A stretch of 64,000 bases of DNA from NCBI RefSeq assembly GCF_014640295.1, contig NZ_BMGR01000001.1:124001-188000 (forward strand). The letters run 5' to 3'. The DNA is from Paenibacillus abyssi (GTDB taxonomy: Bacteria > Bacillota > Bacilli > Paenibacillales > Paenibacillaceae). The position numbers and the translations under genes were made by a program. This document shows, in pieces, positions 51,963 through 60,702 of the stretch (positions within the stretch are counted from its first letter, which is position 1; the number at the start of each line of letters is the position of its first letter). The notes below the pieces were generated by a model, which made no database searches, was not told where the DNA came from, and saw only the letters and a program-made list of their open reading frames with translations.

Positions 51963-52520
51963 ATGCGGATAGGTTACGCTAGGGTATCTACTGCGGATCA
52001 ATCGCTCGACTTACAGATTGACGCGCTGAAGGCTGACGGGTGTGAACGTATCTATACGGAGAAGGCAAGCGGAGGCAAGGACGACCGTATCGAGTTACAG
52101 CGCGCTTTAGATACGTTAAGGCCCGGAGACATATTCGTTGTGTATAAGCTCGATCGGCTCGCGCGGTCAACGTTAAAACTCATATCTACGTTAGACGAGA
52201 TAAAGAAGCGCGGAGTTGAATTCGTAAGCCTATCGGATAAGATCGATACGTCAACGGCGGCAGGTAAAGCGCTATTCGGGATGCTGGCGGTATTCGCGGA
52301 GTTTGAGCGTAATGTAATCGTTGAACGTACGAAGGCCGGGTTAGCAGCGTCACGAGCACGTGGTCGCAGCGGTGGGCGTCCGAAGACGGATCAACGTAAG
52401 GTTGCGAAGGCGCTCAAGTTGTACGATACGGGCACGCACACAGTAACGGAGATAACGGAGACAACGGGAGTAACGAAGGCAACGCTATATAGAGCGATAA
52501 AGGAACGTCAAGGGCGCTGA
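51963..52520 (+). CDS. Serine recombinase (resolvase/invertase family)
   Basis: 185 residues. YARVSTADQSLDLQ carries the catalytic serine; VVYKLDRLARS, AAGKALFGMLAVFAEFERN and IVERTKAGLAASRARGR follow; the C-terminal helix-turn-helix is VTEITETTGVTKATLYRAI. This is a small resolvase or invertase, not a large phage integrase. It may resolve multimers or invert a segment; target sites were not found. AAAGGAGA precedes ATG 51963. Confidence 0.93.
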   Translation: MRIGYARVSTADQSLDLQIDALKADGCERIYTEKASGGKDDRIELQRALDTLRPGDIFVVYKLDRLARSTLKLISTLDEIKKRGVEFVSLSDKIDTSTAAGKALFGMLAVFAEFERNVIVERTKAGLAASRARGRSGGRPKTDQRKVAKALKLYDTGTHTVTEITETTGVTKATLYRAIKERQGR

Positions 52521-52536
52521 GCAGGCGCTCTTTTTT
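52512..52536 (+). terminator. Rho-independent terminator after the recombinase
   Basis: GGGCGC/GCGCTC stem with one G-T pair, 7-base loop, TTTTTT. The stem starts inside the gene's last codons. Confidence 0.8.
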
Positions 52537-52624
52537 GATGGGGCCGGGGTGGGTCCGCGCCCAAAACGACGTCCTGACGCGCTCACATTTCCGCCAAATT
52601 TTAAATAACGGGGGTCAACGTATC
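52537..52624. other. Short region before the packaging genes, possible cos location
   Basis: 88 bases with a GC-rich start (GGGGCCGGGGTGGGTCC). HNH-TerS-TerL arrangements usually belong to cos-type phages and cos lies near here in relatives. No cohesive end can be read from sequence alone. Confidence 0.3.
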
Positions 52625-53287
52625 TTGACGAAGACGTGCGCAACGTGTCACGGAACAAGTCCTGACGTAAAATTCTCGTGTAATCATCGTAATTGTAACG
52701 GATGCCGAGCGCTGAAAAGCCGCACATACCAAGCGGAGTACGCACGTAAGCATCGCGCCAGAAACCGCGAGAATCAGCGTGTTAAGCGCCAAGAATACCG
52801 CGCAGAGAATCCGCACTTAACGTTCTACTCTACGTCAAGGTATCTCGCGAACAAGGCGAGTACATACTCGGATCTGACGAAGGAGGATGCGCTAGATATT
52901 TACGAAACGCCCGATGTCTGCGGATACTGCGGTAAGGCAATCGACGTAAGCGTTAAGCGTTCGTTACACATCGACCATATCGTACCGATGTCGCAAGGCG
53001 GCGTTAATAGCCGCTGGAACCTCGTAAAAGTGTGTATCAATTGCAATACGTCGAAAGGCGATGGTTCCCTCGTTAATTATTACGGAAGGTGTCCGGACTT
53101 CACAGAGCAACGTTACGAAGCGGTCGTAAACGAAATGGTGCGGCTATCGGGGCGGACACGAGCGGAGATCGACGAAATTTTAACGTTATCACATTCGTTT
53201 GAAATAGCGTTTCAGAACGGGCGTCGACAAATGGTCGGCGCTCTACGTGTTTTAAGGGAGGAGGAGCGTATAGAATGCGCGATATGA
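52625..53287 (+). CDS. HNH endonuclease of the packaging module
   Basis: 220 residues. N-terminal CATC and CRAL-type cysteines, then CGYCGKAIDV, LHIDHIVPMSQGG and WNLVKVCINCNTSKGD, the full HNH core with zinc-binding cysteines. In HK97-like phages an HNH protein beside the terminase is needed for cos cutting. TTG 52625 follows GGGGG. Confidence 0.88.
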   Translation: MTKTCATCHGTSPDVKFSCNHRNCNGCRALKSRTYQAEYARKHRARNRENQRVKRQEYRAENPHLTFYSTSRYLANKASTYSDLTKEDALDIYETPDVCGYCGKAIDVSVKRSLHIDHIVPMSQGGVNSRWNLVKVCINCNTSKGDGSLVNYYGRCPDFTEQRYEAVVNEMVRLSGRTRAEIDEILTLSHSFEIAFQNGRRQMVGALRVLREEERIECAI

Positions 53288-53727
53288 AAAAGCTTGAAGC
53301 GCGGCTAACACGCGAGCAAATAACGGCGGCGCAGCTACTCGCGGTCAATCAATTCTTACCGAAGAATCCGCAACCGGGCGAACAAGGCCGCTACACATAC
53401 GATCAAATCGCGGAGCAGGCCGGCATAACCGTGCGCCAATTATATAACTGGCGTCATTACGATGAGAATTTCGTTAAATATGTCGGTCACCTCGCGTCTA
53501 ACGCGTTTCTATCGCATTTGCCGGACATTATGGAAAAGCATCTCGATATGACGTTAAAGGGTCAGGGATCGATGAAGGGTATCGAGCTGTTCTACAAATT
53601 CGGCGGACTTCTTATCGATCGGCAGGAAGTGAAAACGGAGGATGCGAACGCGGGCCAATCGTTAGATGAGCGTTTGGCACGGTTGAAGGAACGGGCACAG
53701 AGCGCGGAATCGGAGGATGACGAATAA
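53275..53727 (+). CDS. terS: Terminase small subunit
   Basis: 150 residues. YTYDQIAEQAGITVRQLYNWRHYDENF is a helix-turn-helix as in phBC6A51-type small terminases; a helical oligomerisation part follows. Recognises phage DNA for packaging. Overlaps the HNH gene by 13 bases and abuts terL. Confidence 0.85.
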   Translation: MRDMKKLEARLTREQITAAQLLAVNQFLPKNPQPGEQGRYTYDQIAEQAGITVRQLYNWRHYDENFVKYVGHLASNAFLSHLPDIMEKHLDMTLKGQGSMKGIELFYKFGGLLIDRQEVKTEDANAGQSLDERLARLKERAQSAESEDDE

Positions 53728-55431
53728 ATGGCGTATCTAAACGGAGTATGGCTCGCGCGAGATGAGCGCCAGGTCGAGATCGACAAGCGTATCGAAATCA
53801 TAGCCGAGTACGACCGTTTAGCAACAAGCGGAGAGTTAACGCCTTATGACGTAGATCAGTGGGAAGTCGTTGACGCCGAGTTAGCGAAGCTCAAACGCGT
53901 TCATCGCGCAGAACACGATCTGCTCTACTTCACCTACGAATACTTTTCGCACGATCGGAATCCGGCGAACGAGTCGAACTTGATACCGGCCGGCCAAATG
54001 TTAAAGAGCGCGGCCGAGTTCCATAAAACGTTATGCTCGCTTCTAAACGATGTCGTAATCGGTAAGCAGGATAGCAACGTAGGATGGTCGGTAGGGCGTC
54101 GACATGCGAAAACGGCGTACCTGAGCAATTCGTTTTTATGCCACCAAGTCATCCACCGCCATCAAAAATATATCATCGAAGTTTCTGAGACAACCGATGT
54201 TGCCGGCGACTTTATTAAATGGACCGTCAACCAATTGAAGTTTAACGAGAAGCTCCGCGAGGACTACGGCCCTTTACTCCATCAGAAACCGTCGATGAAC
54301 GAAGTCGATAACAAGTACGAGTTTATCACGTCAACGGGCACGAAGGTAGAAGCGAAAGGTATCGGTACGCAGATGCGCGGATTACGTCACTTATCCGAGC
54401 GGCCCGGCCTATTTATCCTTGACGATCTAGAGTCCGGTGATAACACGAATACGCCGGAGATGCGTAAGAAGAACCTCCACTGGTTCCGTTCCGAAATGCT
54501 CGAAGCGCTCGGATTCGGCGGCCTTTGTATTTACATGGGCACGATCGTACATTACGATTCGCTACTTAATCACGTTTTAACGCAACGTAAGGACTTCATC
54601 TCGCGTAAGTTTCCGGCGATCCTCTCGTGGGCTGAGCGCGAGGACTTATGGGAAGCGTGGCGGAAGGTATACAACTCCGATACATCGGACGCGAAGGAAC
54701 GTGCAGACGCGTTTTACAACGCAAATGAGTCCGAGATGTTGCGTGGAACCGAAGTTTTATGGCCGATATACACGTACAAGTTTTTCATGGAGAAACGGGA
54801 GTCGATGGGTGCGCGCGCGTTCAACCAGGAGTATCTCGGCAATCCCGTAGATGAGGAATCGCAGATATTTAAGCCGGACGATATGACATTCTATACAGAC
54901 GCTGATATTGCGGGCATATCGCTTGATACGTTTGCCGGCGTAGACTTCGCGATGGGAAAAGAGAAGGGCGATTATAGCGCAATTATTACCGTCGGCAGAA
55001 GCCCGAACGGTATTTTTTACGTTCTGGACGCATTTCTCCAACGTGTTCATCCGGACGTACTGCTCGAAAAAACCGTAGAGAAAACGTTGGAGTATCAATA
55101 CGAGGGGCTAGCGGTAGAAGCGCAGCAGGCGCAGGAGTGGTTCGCGGATAAAGTGGCGGAGGCGTTAGTAAAGCGCGGTTATCCGGCCCAAACGCGGCTG
55201 AAGCAGATTAAGCAGCGCACACGTAAAGCGCTCCGGATTGAGGCGTTATTACCGGATATACAGGCGGGCCGTATCCGTTTTAAAAAGGATCAGCGCCTAT
55301 TACTCGAAATGTTCGAGCTATACCCGAATCACAATCACGATGACGGTCCGGACGCGTTATCTATGGCGCTGCAGGCGGCGAAGTTATCACGTAAACGTCC
55401 GGCGCAATCAACCGGCTCATATCGCTATTAA
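53728..55431 (+). CDS. terL: Terminase large subunit
   Basis: 567 residues. ATPase: Walker A-like WSVGRRHAKTAYLSN, Walker B GLFILDDLES. Nuclease: AGVDFAMGKEKGDYSAI and the C-terminal HDDGPDALSMAL aspartates. Motor and nuclease of head filling. Starts one base after the terS stop. Confidence 0.95.
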   Translation: MAYLNGVWLARDERQVEIDKRIEIIAEYDRLATSGELTPYDVDQWEVVDAELAKLKRVHRAEHDLLYFTYEYFSHDRNPANESNLIPAGQMLKSAAEFHKTLCSLLNDVVIGKQDSNVGWSVGRRHAKTAYLSNSFLCHQVIHRHQKYIIEVSETTDVAGDFIKWTVNQLKFNEKLREDYGPLLHQKPSMNEVDNKYEFITSTGTKVEAKGIGTQMRGLRHLSERPGLFILDDLESGDNTNTPEMRKKNLHWFRSEMLEALGFGGLCIYMGTIVHYDSLLNHVLTQRKDFISRKFPAILSWAEREDLWEAWRKVYNSDTSDAKERADAFYNANESEMLRGTEVLWPIYTYKFFMEKRESMGARAFNQEYLGNPVDEESQIFKPDDMTFYTDADIAGISLDTFAGVDFAMGKEKGDYSAIITVGRSPNGIFYVLDAFLQRVHPDVLLEKTVEKTLEYQYEGLAVEAQQAQEWFADKVAEALVKRGYPAQTRLKQIKQRTRKALRIEALLPDIQAGRIRFKKDQRLLLEMFELYPNHNHDDGPDALSMALQAAKLSRKRPAQSTGSYRY

Positions 55432-55451
55432 AGCACGAAAGGAGGACGTAA

Positions 55452-57053
55452 ATGTTCCGCACAGATCACATAAATAGCCTCATCTTTTCCGTTGACCAAG
55501 CGCAAATGGGATCGCGCGAGACAGAACGCATTCAGCGCGAAATCCGCCTGTACAAACGCTATGACGGTACGTACAACGTATGGACGGAATACACGAAGCC
55601 GGCCGATATTGACTACGAACCGGCGACGCTGACGATCGGATACCCGCGCAAGCTTATCGATACACTCGCCGCGTGGCAATTCGAAAAGGAACCGAAGGTC
55701 ACCGTACCGCCCGACGTTATCGACGATCCTGCCGCTATGCTCGCGCCAGGCTACACGGTATCAACGGAGCAGGCCGCCGAAAACACGCGCGCCAAAGCGA
55801 AGGAACGGTTGCTTACGTGGGTATGGGACGATAACCGGATGCACGAAAAGTTACTCGCCGCCGCCAAGGACCGCCTGATAACGGAGAGTGGCGTTTACGC
55901 GCGGCTCCATTACGATAAGCGGCGCGGCGACATACGCGTCTTTTTCCATCCGTCCATCGAAGTCATCGCGATACACGACCCGTGGGATATCGATCGCTTA
56001 ACGGAGGTCCACTTTATCGCGTATCTGGACGAAGATATGACGCAGCTTTGGAAGCTATCGTATTACCTCGTTTGGCGCGGTGATGAGGATACGGGGACGT
56101 ACGATTGCGAAATCGAGGAAGGCGTATATGGCGTTTACGAATCGGACGATAAGGCGGGCTCTTACGTTAGGCTCGACGAGGAACGGGTGGCGCGCTCATC
56201 GATGGGGCTCGATTTCATTCCGGTGGTGCACGTACCGGCTGACGGACTAACGGGGCAGATACGCGGCTATAGCGAACTTGAACGGATGATAACGATATCC
56301 GACGAGATTGACCGTAAACTATCGGACTATTCGGACGCGCTCCGTTTCGAGATGTTCGCAATTACGCTACTCATGAACGTAGAGGAAGATCCGAAGGCTC
56401 CGTTAAAGGTCGCGCCATCTGCGAAATGGAACCTCGGCTCGGCGGCCGCGGAAGAGGGGCAACCGGACGCAAAACGGATGGAGAGCGGATTCAAATTTAA
56501 GGAAGCGATCGAGTCGTACCTCGACCGTATGTACGCGGCGCTGCACGAAATTAGCGAGGTGCCTATCGTTAACACTGCGGAGATGAAAACCGGAGGCGTG
56601 AACGACATGGCGATACAGTTGTTATTTTCGTCGATCATATCGAAGACGCAGCGTTCGTGGATTACGTGGCAATCGCGGCTCCAGACGTTGAACGAGTACG
56701 TATTACGTTATATGCAGGCGCGCGCCGAGCATCCGCGATTTAAGTACGATAAAGCGTTAGTGGCGCAAATGGACGGCGAATATTACAGCGAAATCATATT
56801 CGGGCTACCGCTACCACAGGATCAAGCCGCGCTCATCTCGCAATTAAGCGAAGAGATCGCGATGAATATCGAGTCGATACGCGGAGCGATTACGCGGTCC
56901 GGCAAGGAGAACGCAGAGGCGAAGTTTCTCGAGATACTTGCGGAACGGAATATGTTACGCGCGCAGCAGGATCCGTACAGTGGCGGCGGCGACGTAGATG
57001 AGGACGAAGAGAACGAAGAAATAACGGAAGATGACGAAAGGGGAACGGAATAA
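55452..57053 (+). CDS. Portal protein, SPP1 gp6-like
   Basis: 533 residues. Pattern of the SPP1-type portal: IRLYKRYDGTYN near the start, IPVVHVPADGLTGQIRGYSELE in the middle, and an acidic tail (DVDEDEENEEITEDDERG). Forms the dodecamer at the head vertex. AAAGGAGG precedes ATG 55452. Directly after terL as usual. Confidence 0.9.
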   Translation: MFRTDHINSLIFSVDQAQMGSRETERIQREIRLYKRYDGTYNVWTEYTKPADIDYEPATLTIGYPRKLIDTLAAWQFEKEPKVTVPPDVIDDPAAMLAPGYTVSTEQAAENTRAKAKERLLTWVWDDNRMHEKLLAAAKDRLITESGVYARLHYDKRRGDIRVFFHPSIEVIAIHDPWDIDRLTEVHFIAYLDEDMTQLWKLSYYLVWRGDEDTGTYDCEIEEGVYGVYESDDKAGSYVRLDEERVARSSMGLDFIPVVHVPADGLTGQIRGYSELERMITISDEIDRKLSDYSDALRFEMFAITLLMNVEEDPKAPLKVAPSAKWNLGSAAAEEGQPDAKRMESGFKFKEAIESYLDRMYAALHEISEVPIVNTAEMKTGGVNDMAIQLLFSSIISKTQRSWITWQSRLQTLNEYVLRYMQARAEHPRFKYDKALVAQMDGEYYSEIIFGLPLPQDQAALISQLSEEIAMNIESIRGAITRSGKENAEAKFLEILAERNMLRAQQDPYSGGGDVDEDEENEEITEDDERGTE

Positions 57054-57298
57054 TGGCGTTTATTGCGAAAGAACCGTTTAAAAATGGGAGCGTACCGAGT
57101 AAGTTTAGAACGTCGTACAATTCAATCCGCATCATTAACACAGGTAACGAGAATCTGACGTTTAGGCTAACGCCTTATTTCGAGTACACACTGTCTCCTA
57201 AAGAGGTATTTGACGAGCAAGTTGATCCGTTTAACACGCTAACCATCGTAGCTGGTAGCGGCTCATTCAAAGGATTCGTAAGGGAAGAGGTGGGTTAA
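57053..57298 (+). CDS. Small beta-rich phage protein, possible decoration or fibre part
   Basis: 81 residues: NSIRIINTGNENLTFRLTP and FNTLTIVAGSGSFKGF, all beta-strand-like, as in small phage surface proteins. Overlaps the portal stop. Part of the three-gene insert before the scaffold gene. Role inferred. Confidence 0.5.
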   Translation: MAFIAKEPFKNGSVPSKFRTSYNSIRIINTGNENLTFRLTPYFEYTLSPKEVFDEQVDPFNTLTIVAGSGSFKGFVREEVG

Positions 57299-57299
57299 G

Positions 57300-57626
57300 A
57301 TGAGCGAGTACAACAGCCGAAGCGATTATGCGACGCCTGCACCTGTGGAACTAACGGGCAGTAATGCGTTAAAAGGTGATGTGCAAAACGTGACTATAGC
57401 GGGCACTCGCGTACAACTACCGAACTATCCGTGCCGTGAGGTTACAATTATCGCGAAACGGTTGAATACAGGTTCAATCTTTGTCGGTGGAGCGGACGTA
57501 TCCCCTACTGTATACGGTGTAGAACTACTGTCGAATGATAGTTATACTTTTGCAGTCTCAAATCTGAATATGATTTACATCGATTCTTCTGTTAGCGGGG
57601 AGGGAATCTCCTATGTCGCGATTTAA
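57300..57626 (+). CDS. Small beta-rich phage surface-type protein
   Basis: 108 residues; REVTIIAKRLNTGSIFVGG and NLNMIYIDSSVSGEGISYVAI resemble strand-rich decoration or fibre proteins. ATG 57300 follows GAAGAGGTGG. Overlaps the hydrolase gene by 14 bases. Role inferred. Confidence 0.5.
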   Translation: MSEYNSRSDYATPAPVELTGSNALKGDVQNVTIAGTRVQLPNYPCREVTIIAKRLNTGSIFVGGADVSPTVYGVELLSNDSYTFAVSNLNMIYIDSSVSGEGISYVAI

Positions 57627-58896
57627 CCCTGCACCGAAAGACTATTCATCAGCAACCACAGCCGCAAACACGAGAATGCTGCTAGCAAAATTAAGACGTG
57701 GGGTATCCGATGCGGCGATTACTGTTATCGGGGATTCTACGGGTAATGCACCGGATGAATGGGTTTATCTTACTGCTCAAAATCTCGCGGCAATGTTTCC
57801 TGCCTATACAGTTCGAATTTCCACATGGAATGCAACCACAGGAACAGAATATAACGCCGCAGAAACATTACAAACAGGAACGGGCCCATACACACTTAGA
57901 ATTTGGAACTGTTCTGTGCCGGGAGAAATTCCGGGGTATGTTCAAGGGTTTAGGTGGCAAGCGGCAGTTGTTGCAACCGCGCCAGACCTAATATTTATCA
58001 GTCACGGTCACAATTTAGGCGACCCTACTCCTGCCACATACTTAGAGAGTACAGGCAGAAATACGTACCTGTCTTTAACTGAGGAACTGACTCTTCAATT
58101 TCCGCTTGCGGGTCTTGTGTTGATTGCACAGAATCCGACAACCTTAAGCGGTAGAGAGACATGGCAAGCTATAAAAGCAAATGTCATTGAGTCCGTAGCT
58201 TCAATGAGATCATACGGTTTTATTGATGTTCATCAAGCGTTTGTTGATACCATGAATGTCCCCGCATATCTTTCTGATGGTATCCATCCGAACACAGCCG
58301 GATCGAAGTTGTGGGCTTCTCTTGTCACCAAAGTTCTTATCGATAGTGATAATGCAAGGGCAAGAACAGGCATGTCTTCATTACTCTTATTCGGCAAAAA
58401 CTATTTGTCAAACCCCGAATTTTCATCATGGGCTGCTACAGATCCTGATAGTTGGGTTCCCAACGCATCTGCGGCAACTTCGAAGGATACGACGACGTTT
58501 GAGACAGGAGCGCAAGGTTGTAAAGTAACGAGCAATGCGACGAGTGGGACCGCACAAATAGAACAAACAATTAACTTGGCAACGGCTGGGTTACTTCATT
58601 TGCGAGGTAAAACTGTTACTCTTGCCGTTAGAGTATTCGTTCCTGCTGGTAACACTGCAACGGTTAGAATCGCCATTGTTGATAGCACAGGTGGAGCAAA
58701 TGCAAGAAATATGGACGTACCAGGAACAACAAGAGGCAGATATATATGGCTTTTTTCAACAAGAGTAGTAGATAGTGCCGCTACCACTATCTTTGCGAGA
58801 CTTATGGCGCGCACATCAGGCACAGCGATCGTTGAGGCAACTTTTGACCGAGCTTATTTGGTTCAAGGTGTCCTGCCAACCGTAGGATTGGTTTAA
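57613..58896 (+). CDS. SGNH/GDSL hydrolase with C-terminal carbohydrate-binding-like domain
   Basis: 427 residues. Hydrolase part: TVIGDSTGN (block I serine), IFISHGHNLGD (block III, H in place of N) and LSDGIHPNTAGSKLW (Asp-His). From about residue 260 a jelly-roll-like domain (FSSWAATDPDSWVPN, RGKTVTLAVRVFVP). Suggests an esterase acting on host surface sugars. More AT-rich and with different codon use from the neighbouring head genes, and ended by its own terminator, so probably a cassette gained later. Confidence 0.8.
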   Translation: MSRFNPAPKDYSSATTAANTRMLLAKLRRGVSDAAITVIGDSTGNAPDEWVYLTAQNLAAMFPAYTVRISTWNATTGTEYNAAETLQTGTGPYTLRIWNCSVPGEIPGYVQGFRWQAAVVATAPDLIFISHGHNLGDPTPATYLESTGRNTYLSLTEELTLQFPLAGLVLIAQNPTTLSGRETWQAIKANVIESVASMRSYGFIDVHQAFVDTMNVPAYLSDGIHPNTAGSKLWASLVTKVLIDSDNARARTGMSSLLLFGKNYLSNPEFSSWAATDPDSWVPNASAATSKDTTTFETGAQGCKVTSNATSGTAQIEQTINLATAGLLHLRGKTVTLAVRVFVPAGNTATVRIAIVDSTGGANARNMDVPGTTRGRYIWLFSTRVVDSAATTIFARLMARTSGTAIVEATFDRAYLVQGVLPTVGLV

Positions 58897-58941
58897 GGTT
58901 ATTCAAGTAACGAAAGGTCCCCCCGATAACACACGCTAACG

Positions 58942-58968
58942 GACGCTCACACGCTGGGCGTCTTTTTT
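58942..58968 (+). terminator. Rho-independent terminator after the SGNH gene
   Basis: GACGCTCA pairs with TGGGCGTC (one G-T), 5-base loop, TTTTTT. Confidence 0.88.
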
Positions 58969-59049
58969 GCGTTGTCCGAACGTTTACGACGTTAAACTGC
59001 AACGGTTAGATATACGATAGCCGACGGGCTTTAAACGGTGGAGGACGAT

Positions 59050-59769
59050 ATGAGACGATTTATTAACGCAATGAGCGGTAACTATACGCCTTATCAATTG
59101 CTCGACGCTGACGGCGATAATGGTGGCGGAGATAATGGCGGTGATGATGACGGTAAGGAAAAACGCACCGTCACGATGACACAAGCGGATTTGGATGCGT
59201 TAATCGCACGCGAAAAGGGCCGCGTAAAAGGTAAATACGCGGACTATGACGATTTAAAAACGAAGTTGACCGCGCTAGAACAGGCGGAGGAAGAACGCAA
59301 GAAAGCCGCAATGTCGGAGGCCGAGCGCTTGAAAGCGGAGAAAGACGAAGCCGACCGTAAGGCGGCCGAAGCGTCCGACGCAGCGAAACGTGCGCAAGAC
59401 GCGGCGAACCAGCGCATTATCAACACGGAGATCCGCTCGGAGGCGCGCGCACTTAACGCTAACGACGCGAGCGACGTACTTTCCTTCGTAGACAAGACGA
59501 AAGTAACGATCGACGACGAGGGTAACGTAATTGGCGCGAAGGAGGCGGTCGAAGCGGTGAAGGCGGCGAAACCGTACTTGTTCAAAGCGCCGGTGGGTGC
59601 GGACGCGGGCGACGGAGGTAATCCGGACCGTAACCGCGATAAATCCGAACTGGCCGCGAAAGAGGCGGAACTTGCGGAGTTGAAGAAGGCGGCCGTAAGG
59701 GATACGCGTCTGCTCGGCAAAGTGACCGCGCTGTACAACGAAATACTGACGCTTAAAGCGAAGAGGTAA
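59050..59769 (+). CDS. Capsid scaffolding protein
   Basis: 239 residues, highly charged and helical: glycine-aspartate linker, TQADLDALIAREKGRVKGKY, then a long coiled coil (AEEERKKAAMSEAERLKAEKDEADRKAAE), typical of Gp20-like scaffolds. Guides capsid assembly and is lost on maturation. ATG 59050 follows GGTGGAGG. Confidence 0.85.
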   Translation: MRRFINAMSGNYTPYQLLDADGDNGGGDNGGDDDGKEKRTVTMTQADLDALIAREKGRVKGKYADYDDLKTKLTALEQAEEERKKAAMSEAERLKAEKDEADRKAAEASDAAKRAQDAANQRIINTEIRSEARALNANDASDVLSFVDKTKVTIDDEGNVIGAKEAVEAVKAAKPYLFKAPVGADAGDGGNPDRNRDKSELAAKEAELAELKKAAVRDTRLLGKVTALYNEILTLKAKR

Positions 59770-59772
59770 CGC

Positions 59773-60684
59773 GTGGCTATCTGGGAGGAGTACGTTGAGG
59801 TTACGGTTGGCTGCCGGAACAATTCGCATTACGAAGCGTTGGGATACGTTATTCCGCGAAGACGCGATAAGCAGGGCCGCCTGGCGATTCCGCGTGGTAC
59901 GAAAATTACCGTAAAGATCAGCGATTTACCCGCGCATAGTAACGTTAAACTGACGAAAGTGTGCGACGAATGCTCAGCGGAAGTTGCAAACCAATCGTAC
60001 AACATGATTATGCGGGAAAGACGTGAAGGCAAGGACCGCTGTAAAGAGTGTTCCTACGAGCGTATGCGGGTGACTAAATTAACCTCAACTCCGAAGGCGA
60101 AAAGTTTCGGGCATAAGTTTCCCGAACTGATATCGTATTGGCATCCAGATAACGAATTATCACCGTTTGATGTTAGGGCGCACACGGTTCGGAAATTTAA
60201 GTTTATTTGTGAAAACGACGAGTCACACGACTACACGGCCGAGGTTAGAAACGTCGTTAACGGACAGCGGTGCGGGCTTTGTGCGATGCCTAAGGGTGAG
60301 CGGAGGATTCACAGTTATCTTAGCGCTCGCGGCATACCTTTCACGCAACAAGCAACAATGGACGGTCTGGTAGGAACTGGTGGCGGTGCGTTAATGTTTG
60401 ACTTCGTAATCCATAACCGCGACGGAAAGTGGTTATGCGCGGTTGAGTACGACGGGAAGCAGCATTTTGAGCCGGTTGATTTTTTAGGCAAAGGTATGCG
60501 TGAGGCTCAAAGAAATCTCAAAATTCAACAAGAACACGACAGACGTAAGGAAGAATTTTGCAAGCACAACGCAATCCCATTATTAAGAATTAAATACACG
60601 CAATTCGACGATATCGAAACGATATTAAGCGAATCATTACCTGCAATACGCCGCCAAAGAGCGGCTTTTTATATTGCAAATTAA
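59773..60684 (+). CDS. Vsr-like (EDxHD-type) homing endonuclease with zinc fingers
   Basis: 303 residues. Two zinc-binding parts (VCDECSAE...CKECSYER; ENDESHDYTAEV...CGLCAMPKGE) precede a nuclease domain with ALMFDFVIHN, CAVEYDGKQHFEPV and KEEFCKHNAIPLLRIKY, the Vsr/DUF559-like D...E-x-D-G-xQH pattern. Free-standing between scaffold and capsid, a common homing site. The last codons contain a terminator-like hairpin. Confidence 0.75.
   Translation: MAIWEEYVEVTVGCRNNSHYEALGYVIPRRRDKQGRLAIPRGTKITVKISDLPAHSNVKLTKVCDECSAEVANQSYNMIMRERREGKDRCKECSYERMRVTKLTSTPKAKSFGHKFPELISYWHPDNELSPFDVRAHTVRKFKFICENDESHDYTAEVRNVVNGQRCGLCAMPKGERRIHSYLSARGIPFTQQATMDGLVGTGGGALMFDFVIHNRDGKWLCAVEYDGKQHFEPVDFLGKGMREAQRNLKIQQEHDRRKEEFCKHNAIPLLRIKYTQFDDIETILSESLPAIRRQRAAFYIAN
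60650..60670 (+). terminator. Terminator-like hairpin inside the endonuclease 3' end
   Basis: GCCGC, loop CAAAGA, GCGGC, TTTTT. Short stem but full U-run, 33 bases before the capsid start; may insulate capsid expression or only attenuate. Confidence 0.6.
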
Positions 60685-60702
60685 ACCAAAGGGGAAATGA
60701 AA

